DNA from: JAABVY01 sp964496505 | Lineage (GTDB): Bacteria; Zixibacteria; MSB-5A5; JAABVY01 | DNA: 64,000 nt | Assembly: GCA_964496505.1 (NCBI GenBank) | Contig: CAZBZV010000002.1 | Span: forward strand, 1 to 64,000 | Reading direction: 5' to 3' | Shown: positions 25,185 to 34,531 of the stretch, piece after piece | Layout: each line of letters opens with the position of its first letter | How positions within the stretch are numbered: position 1 is the stretch's first letter | The notes under the pieces: generated by a model | What the model was told of the DNA's origin: nothing | Seen by the model: only the letters and a program-made list of their open reading frames with translations | The model's database searches: none | Made by a program: the position numbers and the translations under genes

Positions 25185-27653
25185 ATGAGAAAAACTGCCG
25201 AGGGTAAGGCTTATCCCGTTCTGCCTTTGCGGACAACACTGATTTATCCTAAATGTGTCGGTACCATACAAATCAACCGGCGAAGGTCGATCAATCTGCT
25301 TCTCGATAATGAAGGCTCCTCGGAAGAGATCCTTCTGGCTCTTTTACGAAGACCTAATAGCAGCGAAGATTCCACACCGAACAGTTTCTGCGAAATCGTA
25401 GTTGCCGCCAGGATTGTAAAAGAAACAAAGCTATCCTCGGATATAATCTCGGTGACTTTTGAAGGCATAAGAAGAATGCGCATCGGTAAATTCATCACCG
25501 AAGAGCCGTATCTAATGGCCTGCGCCGAGGAAGCGGAAGAGTCGGCCGATGTAAAAATCCCTCGTCAGGCCTTTGTAGAGATCACAAAATCTCTCAAGGA
25601 GCTGACTTTGCAGGATCATTCGTATTCTCCGGAGCTTTTGCATATTGCGGAAAAATCGATTAAGGATCCGTCCTATTTCAGCGATTCAATAGCCTCCCAC
25701 CTACATCTGCCGCTTCTGACACACCAGCGCATCTTGGAGTCGCTCGATCTGGCAGAACGGTTGACGGTTCTAAAGCAGGCGATTGATGATGAACTCAAGA
25801 AGAATGAAATACAATCGGAGCTTGATTCGAAGGTAAGCCAGTCGATTCAGCGTAACAAGCGTGAAATCTATCTGCGCGAACAACTCAAGCAAATTTATAA
25901 GGAGCTGGGTGAGGATGATCCCAATGAGCGCCTGATAAAATATCTCAAAGATCAGGTAAGCGCTTCGTCCAATATCCCCACCTATGTCAGGGACAGGCTG
26001 AGCCTTGAAATCGAAAGACTGAAGCTCCTGTCCATTGCTTCCGCCGAATACGGAGCCACAAAAAGCTACATCGAACTTCTACTGGAACTGCCCTGGTCGC
26101 GTTTTACCGAGGACGAGACTGACCTGAAAAAGATAGAGGAGACTATCGAACGCGAATACTACGGTCCTCGCCGAATCAAGGACCGAATCCTGGAATACCT
26201 GGTGATTCGCAAACTGACAGCGGAAATCAGGAGTCCCATCTTATGCCTTGCCGGTCCTCCCGGAACGGGCAAAAGTTCTCTGGCTGCGGCGATTGCCCAA
26301 GCGCTGGGGCGTCAAATGATTAAGCTGAATGCCGCCAGTATTTCGATAGTCGAGGAGCTTAAAGGCGATATGCGTAATTTCCCGGGCGCCGTACCCGGAA
26401 GGGTTATGCGTGCCCTGGCAGAAAAGCAGTCGGCCAATCCGGTTGTTATGATCGACGATCTGGATAAGATGGCTATGTATTCCAGCAATATGTCGCTGCC
26501 GCTGGCGATGCTGGAGGTTCTCGATCCGAAACAGAATAAGTCGTTTATCGATACCTATGTGGGGATACCGTTCGATCTCTCCAAGGCGATTTTTATCACC
26601 ACGCTCGAGTCTCTGGATGAGGTCCCACCGCCCTTGACAGAGAGGATGGAGATAATCGAGTTTACCGGATATATCGACTCCGAGAAAATCGAAATAGGCC
26701 AGAAATTTATTATCCCCAAGCTCCGTAAGGCGCATAAATTAACCGAAAAACAGCTTAGCTTCACAGTTGGGGCTTTAAGAAAGATAATAAGGCATTATAC
26801 TCTGGAGTCCGGCCTGATCAATTTCAAGCGTGAAATCGAACTGATCTGCCGCAAGGCCTCGCGTTTACTTGCGACCCAAAAGAAAAAGAAAAGCGTCAAA
26901 GTAACCGAAAAGAATGTGGAATCTTTCCTGGGACCGCAGATATACATTCCCGAAATGGTGGAGACCTCTTCGGAAATCGGCATTGCCAACGGCCTGGCCT
27001 GGACCGGCTCAGGCGGCGATATTATGCTGATCGAAGGCATAAAAATGCGCGGTGGGGGCAATGTTATCTATACAGGTTCTTTGGGGGATGTAATGAAGGA
27101 ATCGATTCAGGCTTCGCATTCCTATGTTCGCGCAAAGGCGGATATGCTGGGAATCGATTATGACGATTTTATCAATTATGATATACACATCCATTTTCCT
27201 TCCGGGGCAATTCCCAAAGACGGACCCTCGGCGGGAGTTACGATTTCAACCGTAATCGCATCTCTGATGGCAGACCGTCCGATTGCCAGCGATATTGCGC
27301 TTACGGGCGAGGTTTCCCTGAGAGGCAAGGTGTTGCAAGTATCGGGAGTGAAGGAAAAAATCGCCGCCGCACACAGGGCGGGTATTTTTAAGGTTATTCT
27401 TCCCAGGGATAACCGCAAAGATATAAAAGAGATGCCCATGCAGATAATGGAGGACATGGATTTCATCTTCGTGGAACGTCTCGATGAGGTTTTCGAACAT
27501 GCTCTTTTGGGATTCGAGCCCCAGGAAGCCGGCCTGGAGGCCATACTCAAACAGGAAATAGAAAAATTGAAAAACGAGGATAACAAGCCCCGGCGCGAAA
27601 GATTGGTAGCAAAAAAGAAGAAGAAAACCAATACCAGACGGCGAAAAAAGTAG
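25185..27653 (+). CDS. Lon-family protease with altered AAA sensors
   Basis: 822 residues: N-terminal LON substrate domain (about 8-200), AAA module, and C-terminal protease with the Ser/Lys dyad intact (S682 in DGPSAG, K723 in GVKEKI). Walker A GPPGTGKS (357-364) is normal, but Walker B is ID-D (D425 where Lon has Glu), the sensor-1 Asn of the VATSNS region is E475, and the sensor-2 Arg of the GVR motif is I545. The tail is very basic (KPRRERLVAKKKKK). It may be a paralogue with slow or absent ATP hydrolysis rather than the housekeeping Lon. GAGGTG precedes the start; the gap to the helicase gene is 135 nt with a hairpin but no T-run. Confidence 0.85.
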   Translation: MRKTAEGKAYPVLPLRTTLIYPKCVGTIQINRRRSINLLLDNEGSSEEILLALLRRPNSSEDSTPNSFCEIVVAARIVKETKLSSDIISVTFEGIRRMRIGKFITEEPYLMACAEEAEESADVKIPRQAFVEITKSLKELTLQDHSYSPELLHIAEKSIKDPSYFSDSIASHLHLPLLTHQRILESLDLAERLTVLKQAIDDELKKNEIQSELDSKVSQSIQRNKREIYLREQLKQIYKELGEDDPNERLIKYLKDQVSASSNIPTYVRDRLSLEIERLKLLSIASAEYGATKSYIELLLELPWSRFTEDETDLKKIEETIEREYYGPRRIKDRILEYLVIRKLTAEIRSPILCLAGPPGTGKSSLAAAIAQALGRQMIKLNAASISIVEELKGDMRNFPGAVPGRVMRALAEKQSANPVVMIDDLDKMAMYSSNMSLPLAMLEVLDPKQNKSFIDTYVGIPFDLSKAIFITTLESLDEVPPPLTERMEIIEFTGYIDSEKIEIGQKFIIPKLRKAHKLTEKQLSFTVGALRKIIRHYTLESGLINFKREIELICRKASRLLATQKKKKSVKVTEKNVESFLGPQIYIPEMVETSSEIGIANGLAWTGSGGDIMLIEGIKMRGGGNVIYTGSLGDVMKESIQASHSYVRAKADMLGIDYDDFINYDIHIHFPSGAIPKDGPSAGVTISTVIASLMADRPIASDIALTGEVSLRGKVLQVSGVKEKIAAAHRAGIFKVILPRDNRKDIKEMPMQIMEDMDFIFVERLDEVFEHALLGFEPQEAGLEAILKQEIEKLKNEDNKPRRERLVAKKKKKTNTRRRKK

Positions 27654-27750
27654 GCCTCCAGTTTTAAGCGTGTTCATGTTCACCTGTCGGGCTTGAAGCA
27701 TAACTTCAACCGCTCTTACAGACTTCTAATAAACACTTTACAAATTAATC

Positions 27751-27779
27751 TTGACAAATGAGAGGTTCATGACTTTATT
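27751..27779 (+). promoter_or_regulatory. Candidate promoter of the BACON/dockerin gene
   Basis: TTGACA (27751-27756), 17-bp spacer, TTTATT (27774-27779); leader of about 110 nt before the ATG at 27896. Confidence 0.5.
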
Positions 27780-27895
27780 TTAAATGGACCTTATACTGTC
27801 TTAATTTTTTACAAGTGGACATTTCTTTCCCGGAATGATAAACTGAGGGAAATATTCTGATAACATGGAAAGTTTATAAAATTGGGAGGTGTTGA

Positions 27896-30226
27896 ATGCA
27901 TCGGAAAGCCCTGCTCTTATTATTTTTCATTTTATTCATTAATGTGTCTCTTTTAGCTCAATACGAGGACCCCGGTATTCCCGATACCGTGCGGGTCGAT
28001 TCAATCCAGATAGATGCCGGGCCCGCCCCGATTGTATTGCCCGTGGAAGTCACGGCTTTCACGGATGAATATATAAGTGCGGCTTCGCTTGGATTTTACT
28101 ATGACTCCGAAGATATTGATATCGATTCGATCACTCTCACCGGAGGAGCTGCCGAGACTCTGACCGGTCAGTCGCAGCTTAAACCGGATTCAAACCTGGC
28201 AATCGTGGGATTTTACTGGTCCGGTTCAGGCAGTCCCATGGTTCCGGGTGACAGCTTGATCGCAACCCTGTGGTTTACGCTCGATGCCAACGCTCCGGAT
28301 CAGACTATAAACATAGATTCCGGATTTTTCCCTCCCGCAGGAGATTTTATTCTAACACCTTTAAGCGGAATCAGTTTGAAACCGCAATTTAAGGCAGGCA
28401 AAGTCGTGGTTGGGGAAGGAACCCCTCCACAACCCGAAATCGATCTTAATCCTGCCTCGTTTACTTTTAACGGCACGGTGGGCGGCTCCAATCCGAATCC
28501 ACAGGTCTTGAATATCGTGAACATTGGAGACGGTAGCCTGAACTGGAATGCCTCATGGAATTCATCCTGGTTGACTGTCTCGCCCTCCAACGGAACTGCG
28601 CCCTCGAATCCCGCTGTAAGCGTTAACATATTCGGTTTAACGGCGGGCACTTATGAGGACACGATAACGATTTCCGATCCCAATGCGGTGAATTCACCGC
28701 AGTATGTTCCGGTTACTCTGGAACTGATAAATCCCCCGCCGGTGATAGATCTGGTACCGGACAACTTCTATTTCATCGCTGTTCAGGATGATGTCAATCC
28801 GCCTGATCAGCAGATGACGATCAATGATATCGGCGGCGGAACGTTATCGTGGACCGCCTCCAACAGCAGCACCTGGCTGAGCCTTTCCAGCTATTCTGGA
28901 GGACCGGGTGAGACTATCGATTTAATGGTTGATATTACCGGTTTAACTTACGGTTTCTATTACGATACAATCGTGGTCAGCGATCCGGAGGCATCAAACT
29001 CTCCGCAGGAGGCCGAGGTTGTTCTGGAGCTGGTAAGCTCATTCCCGGTTCTCTCAGTTTCACCGGAGGATTCATTCGTGGTGGCCGGTTCGCCGGCCGA
29101 AGATCCATACGACCGTGTGCTAAAAGTTATTAACAGCGGCGGCGGTACGATGAATTACGAGCTCTCCGCCAACAAGCCCTGGATCAGCTTTAACCCGCAG
29201 TCAGGATCGACCTCGGATACGGCCGAGGTGCTGGTAACATTCCACTCCACCGGTCTTCCGCTGGGATATCAATATGCCGATATTACTGTTTCATCGGATA
29301 ATGCCTCGGAGTCACCGCAGGAAATCGATGTGCTCCTGTGGGTGCTTAACAATCCGCCGGAACTGGGTGTATCGACGAATAACCTGAGTTTCTCGGGATA
29401 TACATGTCAGAACATTCCGCCCATACCATATCAGACTTTTGATATTACCAATACTAATCTGGAAGACATGTTATGGACAGCATCATGGGATGCCGATTGG
29501 CTGAGTCTTTCTCCCACCTCCGGGCCCAATTCGCAGACTGTGAATGTGTTTGTTGATGAGGTCGGTTTGCCGGCTGGAAATTATGTGGATACAGTTAAAA
29601 TTGATGCAAGGTGGTCAACCACACCCTCTCAATATATCGAGGTTTCATTCTCCCTGCTCGAAAATCCCGCTCCGCCTGAACTGACAGTGGATACCAATTA
29701 TGTTGAATATATATTTATGGCCGGTGATGTGGGAGTTGCCATCGGAGGCGAGCTTCAGATTGGTAACGCCATAAGCGGATGTATCGATTGGTACATATCG
29801 GATCCTTATCCCTGGCTGCTTTTTGATAAGACTTCGGGCGATTCACCGGACAGTGTTACGACAGCGGTAAACGGCGGAGGGCTCCCGCTGGGTATCACCC
29901 CAGGGCAGTTCTCGATCGTTGCCCCGGGATCGGTCAACGATTCCATTGTTATCCCGTTTAATGTTTATATTGCTCAATTGGGAGATGCCAATTGTGACGG
30001 CAAGATAAATATATCGGATGCGGTACATATCATTAACTATGTCTTCATTGGCGGCCCCCCGCCCATACCGAGGACCTGGGCCGGAGATGTAAACTGTGAT
30101 TATACATCTAATGTCGAAGATGTGGTCAGAATCATCGCGATCGTATTCGGCTTTGGAGAACCGATTTGCCAGTACCAGCCGATAATCAATCCTCCGGCTG
30201 CCTTCACTGTTGAAGAGGGCAAATAA
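27896..30226 (+). CDS. Secreted protein: cohesin-like domain, BACON-like repeats, dockerin
   Basis: 776 residues. A signal peptide (MHRKALLLLFFILFIN, cleavage after LLAQ) is followed by a cohesin-like beta-sandwich (about 25-165). Four or five repeats of about 100 residues with a common pattern follow (for example GSLNWNASWNSSWLTVSPSNG, GTLSWTASNSSTWLSLS, LEDMLWTASWDADWLSLSP, each ending LTAGTYEDTI-like), resembling BACON/Ig-like modules. The end holds a paired dockerin: GDANCDGKINISDAVHIINY and GDVNCDYTSNVEDVVRIIA, with calcium-loop Asp/Asn residues better kept in the first. GGGAGG precedes the ATG. Likely extracellular binding or scaffold protein. Confidence 0.8.
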   Translation: MHRKALLLLFFILFINVSLLAQYEDPGIPDTVRVDSIQIDAGPAPIVLPVEVTAFTDEYISAASLGFYYDSEDIDIDSITLTGGAAETLTGQSQLKPDSNLAIVGFYWSGSGSPMVPGDSLIATLWFTLDANAPDQTINIDSGFFPPAGDFILTPLSGISLKPQFKAGKVVVGEGTPPQPEIDLNPASFTFNGTVGGSNPNPQVLNIVNIGDGSLNWNASWNSSWLTVSPSNGTAPSNPAVSVNIFGLTAGTYEDTITISDPNAVNSPQYVPVTLELINPPPVIDLVPDNFYFIAVQDDVNPPDQQMTINDIGGGTLSWTASNSSTWLSLSSYSGGPGETIDLMVDITGLTYGFYYDTIVVSDPEASNSPQEAEVVLELVSSFPVLSVSPEDSFVVAGSPAEDPYDRVLKVINSGGGTMNYELSANKPWISFNPQSGSTSDTAEVLVTFHSTGLPLGYQYADITVSSDNASESPQEIDVLLWVLNNPPELGVSTNNLSFSGYTCQNIPPIPYQTFDITNTNLEDMLWTASWDADWLSLSPTSGPNSQTVNVFVDEVGLPAGNYVDTVKIDARWSTTPSQYIEVSFSLLENPAPPELTVDTNYVEYIFMAGDVGVAIGGELQIGNAISGCIDWYISDPYPWLLFDKTSGDSPDSVTTAVNGGGLPLGITPGQFSIVAPGSVNDSIVIPFNVYIAQLGDANCDGKINISDAVHIINYVFIGGPPPIPRTWAGDVNCDYTSNVEDVVRIIAIVFGFGEPICQYQPIINPPAAFTVEEGK

Positions 30227-30250
30227 GAGAACAAAATTAAGCTGAATCAA

Positions 30251-30290
30251 GGCGGTGGCAAGCGGCTCGGCCGTTATCACCGCCTTTTTT
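30251..30290 (+). terminator. Rho-independent terminator
   Basis: GGCGGTG (30251-30257) pairs with CACCGCC (30278-30284), with inner GCGGC/GGCCG pairing, then six T. Confidence 0.88.
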
Positions 30291-30424
30291 ATTTTAATTG
30301 GAGCATTAATTCTACTAAAGCTATTCTGTTCAACCCCCGAATTTAAATAATGGAAACAAGTATAAATTTATTGATGTTATAGGCTTAGGCTTTGTTTTAT
30401 GCCGCGGAGACGCTGAGATTGAAA

Positions 30425-30452
30425 TTGACAATCCGGACTTTTTGCCTATATT
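30425..30452 (+). promoter_or_regulatory. Promoter of the M1 peptidase gene
   Basis: TTGACA (30425-30430), 16-bp spacer, TATATT (30447-30452), giving a leader of about 117 nt. The rest of the 30291-30575 gap shows nothing further. Confidence 0.6.
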
Positions 30453-30575
30453 TATGCTGATTCGGCGGATGGATTTTGTAATACTTCGAATTTCCGCCAG
30501 TACTGACTTATGCTCCGCCATTTAGGCCTATAGAGATTTATGCTTTTATTTTCCTGAATATGAATGGAGGTCCCT

Positions 30576-32864
30576 GTGAAATCGTTTTTCATCCTCGCTT
30601 TAGCAGCATCATTGCTTCTCGGTTTTTCAACCGCTTCCGCCGATGGTCCGGAGGAGGCAAGGGCTTTTTTTGAAAAGATAAAAGGCAACGATCTTATAAT
30701 CGATGATCTTTCCAAACTTTCGGATGAGGAACTGGAGGAAATGGTTCATACCACCCATGATTTCTGCCGCTACGGCAAGGCCTTGCGACTGCAGGCAAGC
30801 TTCGATAAATCTACCGAGGGGATGACATTAAGTGCCACTCAGGCTCAGGATGATTGGGATGCTCGGTATTATGAAATCAATTTCGGAATTGATTTCGATA
30901 CGGAAATCATAGATGGATATGTGCGCGTGAAGGCGGCCAGTGTGGTGCCGTCGCTTTCGTTTATTGAGCTCGACTTGCTTGATAACATGAATGTCGACTC
31001 GGTCATGAAGGACGGTTCCGCGCTTAGTTTCACTCATTCAAACGATCTGATTAATGTTATCCTCGACAACACCTATGACAGCTCCGAGACATTCGAAGTT
31101 ACAGTCTATTACAACGGCCATCCGACCGAGGGCGGCTTTCAGGCCTTCGAATTCGGCACACATAGCGGATATCCCGTGGCCACGACACTTTCCGAGCCTT
31201 ACTTTGCGCGCTCCTGGTGGCCCTGCAAAGATTACCCGCACGATAAGGCCGATTCAGTCGATATAATCATAACCCATCGCGATGATTTTGTCTGTGCCTC
31301 CAACGGCCTGGTGCAGTCTATTGTCGATAACGGCGATGGTACCAAGACAACTCACTGGAAACACAATTACCCGATTACGACCTATCTTGTAGCTATAGGT
31401 GTGACAAATTACTCCGAATTCCGGGAATGGTATGTGTCTGAATCCAACGATAGTATGCCGGTGGATTTTTATGTCTATCCGGAAAAATATTCTCAGGCGG
31501 TTTCCTCATTTCCTGTGACTGTTGATATGATTGATACGCTTTCGGCAATCTACGGCGAGTATCCTTTCGTGGGGGAAAAATACGGTATGCTCCATTTCGA
31601 CTGGGGCGGGGCCATGGAACATCAGACCAATACCTCCATAAGTTCCAATGCCTATTATGAGAGCATCATCGTCCATGAGCTGGGACATCAATGGTGGGGC
31701 GATATGATTACCTGCGAGAACTTCAATGAGATCTGGATGAACGAGGGGTTTGCGACTTATACCGAGGCTCTCTGGTTCGAAGCAACGCAGGGAGAAACTT
31801 TCTACCATGATTATATGGACGACATGGCCTATTACAGCGGCGGAACTATCTGGTGTCAGGATACCACCTCGGTCTGGTCGATTTTTTCATCGCGCGTATA
31901 CGATAAGGGCGCCTGGGTGCTGCATATGCTCAGAAACTGGGTGGGCGACAGCACCTTCTTTGAAATCCTGACGACCTATTATGATGATCCCCGCTATAAA
32001 TGGAAGACCATCAATACTGAACAATTCCGCGATCTTTGTATCGATGTGTCCGGCGATTCCCGTTTAATGGAATTTTTCGAGGACTGGATTTTTGGCGAGT
32101 ATTATCCCCAGTATAAATACTCATACATCTATGAAGAATATCAGCCTGGAGACTACATTATCTATCTGCATGTTCGCCAGACTCAGACAAGCCTGCCGCA
32201 GGTTTTCGACATGCCGATCGATTTGAAATTCTTCGACGGTTCTGTTTATCATGATGTCAGGATTTACAATGACCAGAGAGAGCAGGACTATATACTTTAT
32301 CTTGATGATCTGGCGGGAGATCCTTATATAATCAGGTTTGACGAGGATAACTGGATTCTGAGGTCTGCCAGCAGCGAGGTATACCAGCTTCACACGATAT
32401 ATGATCCTCTCGATACCGCTCAGCAGTACACAGCCTATGAGGATTCGATTATTGCAAGGGGCGGTACTCCACCTTATACATACTACTGGGTGGGAGGAAC
32501 TTTTCCCGATGGAGTATCCATGAATCAATCCACCGGCAAGATCATCGGCACTCCCACGGAAATGGGCGATTTCCAGTTCAAGGTCAGGGTCGAGGATTCG
32601 AATTATCCGACTAATTTCGATACATTGACACAGATCCTCGCGGTCGGGGAACCTGATCTTATTATTGGAGATGCCAATTGGGATGGCGCTGTAAATGTTT
32701 CCGATGCGGTATATCTGATTAACTATGTCTTTATCGGAGGCGATCCGCCTCAGCCGGAGATGTACGTCGGGGATGCAAACTGCGATACTGCCGTGAATGT
32801 TTCCGATGCGGTCTGGATCATCAATTATGTCTTCATCGGCGGACCTGAACCCGGCGATTGCTGA
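30576..32864 (+). CDS. Secreted M1-family aminopeptidase with C-terminal dockerin
   Basis: 762 residues. Signal peptide (MKSFFILALAASLLLGF, cleavage near STASA). The M1 core is complete: the exopeptidase motif GAMEH (about 343-347), HELGH at 367-371 with the third zinc ligand in NEIWMNEGFATY. After it come an Ig-like module (TPPYTYYWVGGTFPDG) and two dockerin repeats (GDANWDGAVNVSDAVYLINY, GDANCDTAVNVSDAVWIINY). The GTG at 30576 is chosen because TGGAGG (30565-30570) is 5 nt upstream; the frame opens 12 nt earlier with ATG inside that site. The expected function is release of amino acids from peptides outside the cytoplasm. Confidence 0.88.
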   Translation: MKSFFILALAASLLLGFSTASADGPEEARAFFEKIKGNDLIIDDLSKLSDEELEEMVHTTHDFCRYGKALRLQASFDKSTEGMTLSATQAQDDWDARYYEINFGIDFDTEIIDGYVRVKAASVVPSLSFIELDLLDNMNVDSVMKDGSALSFTHSNDLINVILDNTYDSSETFEVTVYYNGHPTEGGFQAFEFGTHSGYPVATTLSEPYFARSWWPCKDYPHDKADSVDIIITHRDDFVCASNGLVQSIVDNGDGTKTTHWKHNYPITTYLVAIGVTNYSEFREWYVSESNDSMPVDFYVYPEKYSQAVSSFPVTVDMIDTLSAIYGEYPFVGEKYGMLHFDWGGAMEHQTNTSISSNAYYESIIVHELGHQWWGDMITCENFNEIWMNEGFATYTEALWFEATQGETFYHDYMDDMAYYSGGTIWCQDTTSVWSIFSSRVYDKGAWVLHMLRNWVGDSTFFEILTTYYDDPRYKWKTINTEQFRDLCIDVSGDSRLMEFFEDWIFGEYYPQYKYSYIYEEYQPGDYIIYLHVRQTQTSLPQVFDMPIDLKFFDGSVYHDVRIYNDQREQDYILYLDDLAGDPYIIRFDEDNWILRSASSEVYQLHTIYDPLDTAQQYTAYEDSIIARGGTPPYTYYWVGGTFPDGVSMNQSTGKIIGTPTEMGDFQFKVRVEDSNYPTNFDTLTQILAVGEPDLIIGDANWDGAVNVSDAVYLINYVFIGGDPPQPEMYVGDANCDTAVNVSDAVWIINYVFIGGPEPGDC

Positions 32865-32895
32865 TAAACTGAACATAAATGAAACCGACTTTTGA

Positions 32896-32917
32896 GGGCC
32901 CTTCGGGGCCCTTTTTT
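32896..32917 (+). terminator. Rho-independent terminator
   Basis: GGGCCC-TTCG-GGGCCC with a UUCG tetraloop followed by six T, 30 nt after the M1 peptidase stop. Confidence 0.93.
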
Positions 32918-32963
32918 ATCCAGCCAAATTACATTGCGAATCCCTGAAAACCACAATTTTTGA

Positions 32964-32992
32964 GTTGCCCGCCAAATAAAACTTCTTATCTT
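32964..32992 (+). promoter_or_regulatory. Candidate promoter for a leaderless small gene
   Basis: TTGCCC (32964-32969), 17-bp spacer, TATCTT (32987-32992). The predicted transcription start coincides with the ATG at 32999. Confidence 0.35.
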
Positions 32993-32998
32993 AAACGT

Positions 32999-33154
32999 AT
33001 GTTTTTCGGCAATCTAATACTGCTGATAGGAATAATATTTTTGCTCAAGAATTTGGGCGTTATTCATGGCAATTTCTGGGGCTGGTTCATATCATTCGCG
33101 CTGATTCTTATCGGCCTGAGCATGATATTGAAGCGGTTCACGAAACAAAAATAG
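32999..33154 (+). CDS. Small membrane protein, LiaI/LiaF-like helix pair
   Basis: 51 residues with two helices (FGNLILLIGIIFLLKNLGVI and GWFISFALILIGLSMIL), the pattern of the LiaF/DUF5668 transmembrane region. No RBS is present; a promoter ends 6 nt before the ATG, so it may be read as a leaderless message. A TTG at 32960 would extend it by 13 residues, but this overlaps the promoter. Function unknown. Confidence 0.5.
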   Translation: MFFGNLILLIGIIFLLKNLGVIHGNFWGWFISFALILIGLSMILKRFTKQK

Positions 33155-33226
33155 ATCGAAAAATATACCCGGAGTGTAATTAGGTCTACTCGCATTCGAC
33201 TACCTGCCGGGGTTACCTGAGCTAAA

Positions 33227-34528
33227 ATGATTAATAAAAAGTTCTACCTGGAAACATACGGCTGTCAGATGAATGAATACGATTCACATTTGGTGGAATC
33301 CCTTCTGACCTCGGCAGGTTTTGAAAAGACCGAGGATGAGAAGGGCGCCGATATCGTCATATTGAATACATGCTCGGTGCGGCAACATGCCGAGGAGCGC
33401 GCCCTGGGGCGCATCAGGAGCGTCAGTTCGGCTGGAAAGCGGCAGGAAATTGCGGTAATCGGCTGTATGGCACAGCGTATGGGGGATGAGCTTTTGTCGG
33501 TTAACAGGGATGTTAAGTACGTTCTGGGAACAGACAGCTTTTATAAAATAGCCGAGATTCTTAAATCCGGCAACGGCAATCATATCGTCGATATATCCTG
33601 CCGGGAAGAGCCTTTCGACTATGAATCGAAGCCCTCGGGCCATAGCCTTTCGGATTATGTGACTATTATGCGCGGCTGCGACAACTTCTGTTCTTATTGT
33701 ATTGTGCCTTATGTGCGGGGACGTGAACGCTGCCGCCCGCCTGAGAGAATCGTGGAGGAGATTAACCGTCTCGATCAGAACGGCCGCAGGGAAATCTGGC
33801 TTCTGGGGCAGAACGTCAATTCCTATAAATTCGATTCGATGGATTTTCCCGCTTTACTCGGATATGTGCTGGAAAATACCGAAATCCCAAGGATTCGCTT
33901 TCTGACCTCGCATCCCAAAGATTTTTCGGAAGCGCTGATTGAGAGAATGGCCTCCGACAAAAGGATTTGCAAAGGACTTCACCTGCCCATGCAGTCCGGA
34001 TCGGATGCCGTTTTGAAAAAGATGAATCGAAAATACAGGGCCGGGGAGTATCTGGATAAAATTCGCAAACTGCGGGAAATGATTCCCGATGTAGTTATCA
34101 CCACCGACATTATAGTCGGCTTTCCGGGCGAAAGCGAGGATGATTTCAGGCGCACGCTGGACATGGTAGAGGGAATCGAATATGATTCGGCCTTCATGTT
34201 TCGGTACTCAGTTCGCAGCGGAACCAGGGCGGAAAAATTCGGGGATGATATACCCGAGGAGGTGAAGCTGGAACGTCTGGATCAGCTAATCAGTATACAG
34301 AAAAGAATTTCCGAGAAAAAAATGGCCGCACAAATCGGCAAAGTGCAGACCGTTTTACTGGAGAGTGCGGCCAAGCAATCGGCTCAGGATGCGCGCGGTA
34401 AAAACGATGGCGGCTTAAATGTTGTGGCCAGGAGCGGGGCTGAGTTTCTGGGCGAATTTGTTGATGTGAAAATTAAATCGTCGAGCTATTCGACGCTTGT
34501 GGGGGAAATTGCAGGCAGGCAGGAATAA
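33227..34528 (+). CDS. miaB: tRNA-2-methylthio-N6-dimethylallyladenosine synthase
   Basis: 433 residues. The N-terminal UPF0004 domain supplies three cluster cysteines: C13 in ETYGCQMN, C49 in NTCSVR and C80 in IGCMAQ. The radical-SAM motif CDNFCSYC follows near residue 150 (RGCDNFCSYCIVPYVRGRE), and a TRAM domain ends the protein (VVARSG onward). MiaB adds the methylthio group to i6A37 of tRNAs reading U-starting codons. The next gene starts 3 nt after the stop. Confidence 0.93.
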   Translation: MINKKFYLETYGCQMNEYDSHLVESLLTSAGFEKTEDEKGADIVILNTCSVRQHAEERALGRIRSVSSAGKRQEIAVIGCMAQRMGDELLSVNRDVKYVLGTDSFYKIAEILKSGNGNHIVDISCREEPFDYESKPSGHSLSDYVTIMRGCDNFCSYCIVPYVRGRERCRPPERIVEEINRLDQNGRREIWLLGQNVNSYKFDSMDFPALLGYVLENTEIPRIRFLTSHPKDFSEALIERMASDKRICKGLHLPMQSGSDAVLKKMNRKYRAGEYLDKIRKLREMIPDVVITTDIIVGFPGESEDDFRRTLDMVEGIEYDSAFMFRYSVRSGTRAEKFGDDIPEEVKLERLDQLISIQKRISEKKMAAQIGKVQTVLLESAAKQSAQDARGKNDGGLNVVARSGAEFLGEFVDVKIKSSSYSTLVGEIAGRQE

Positions 34529-34531
34529 TTT

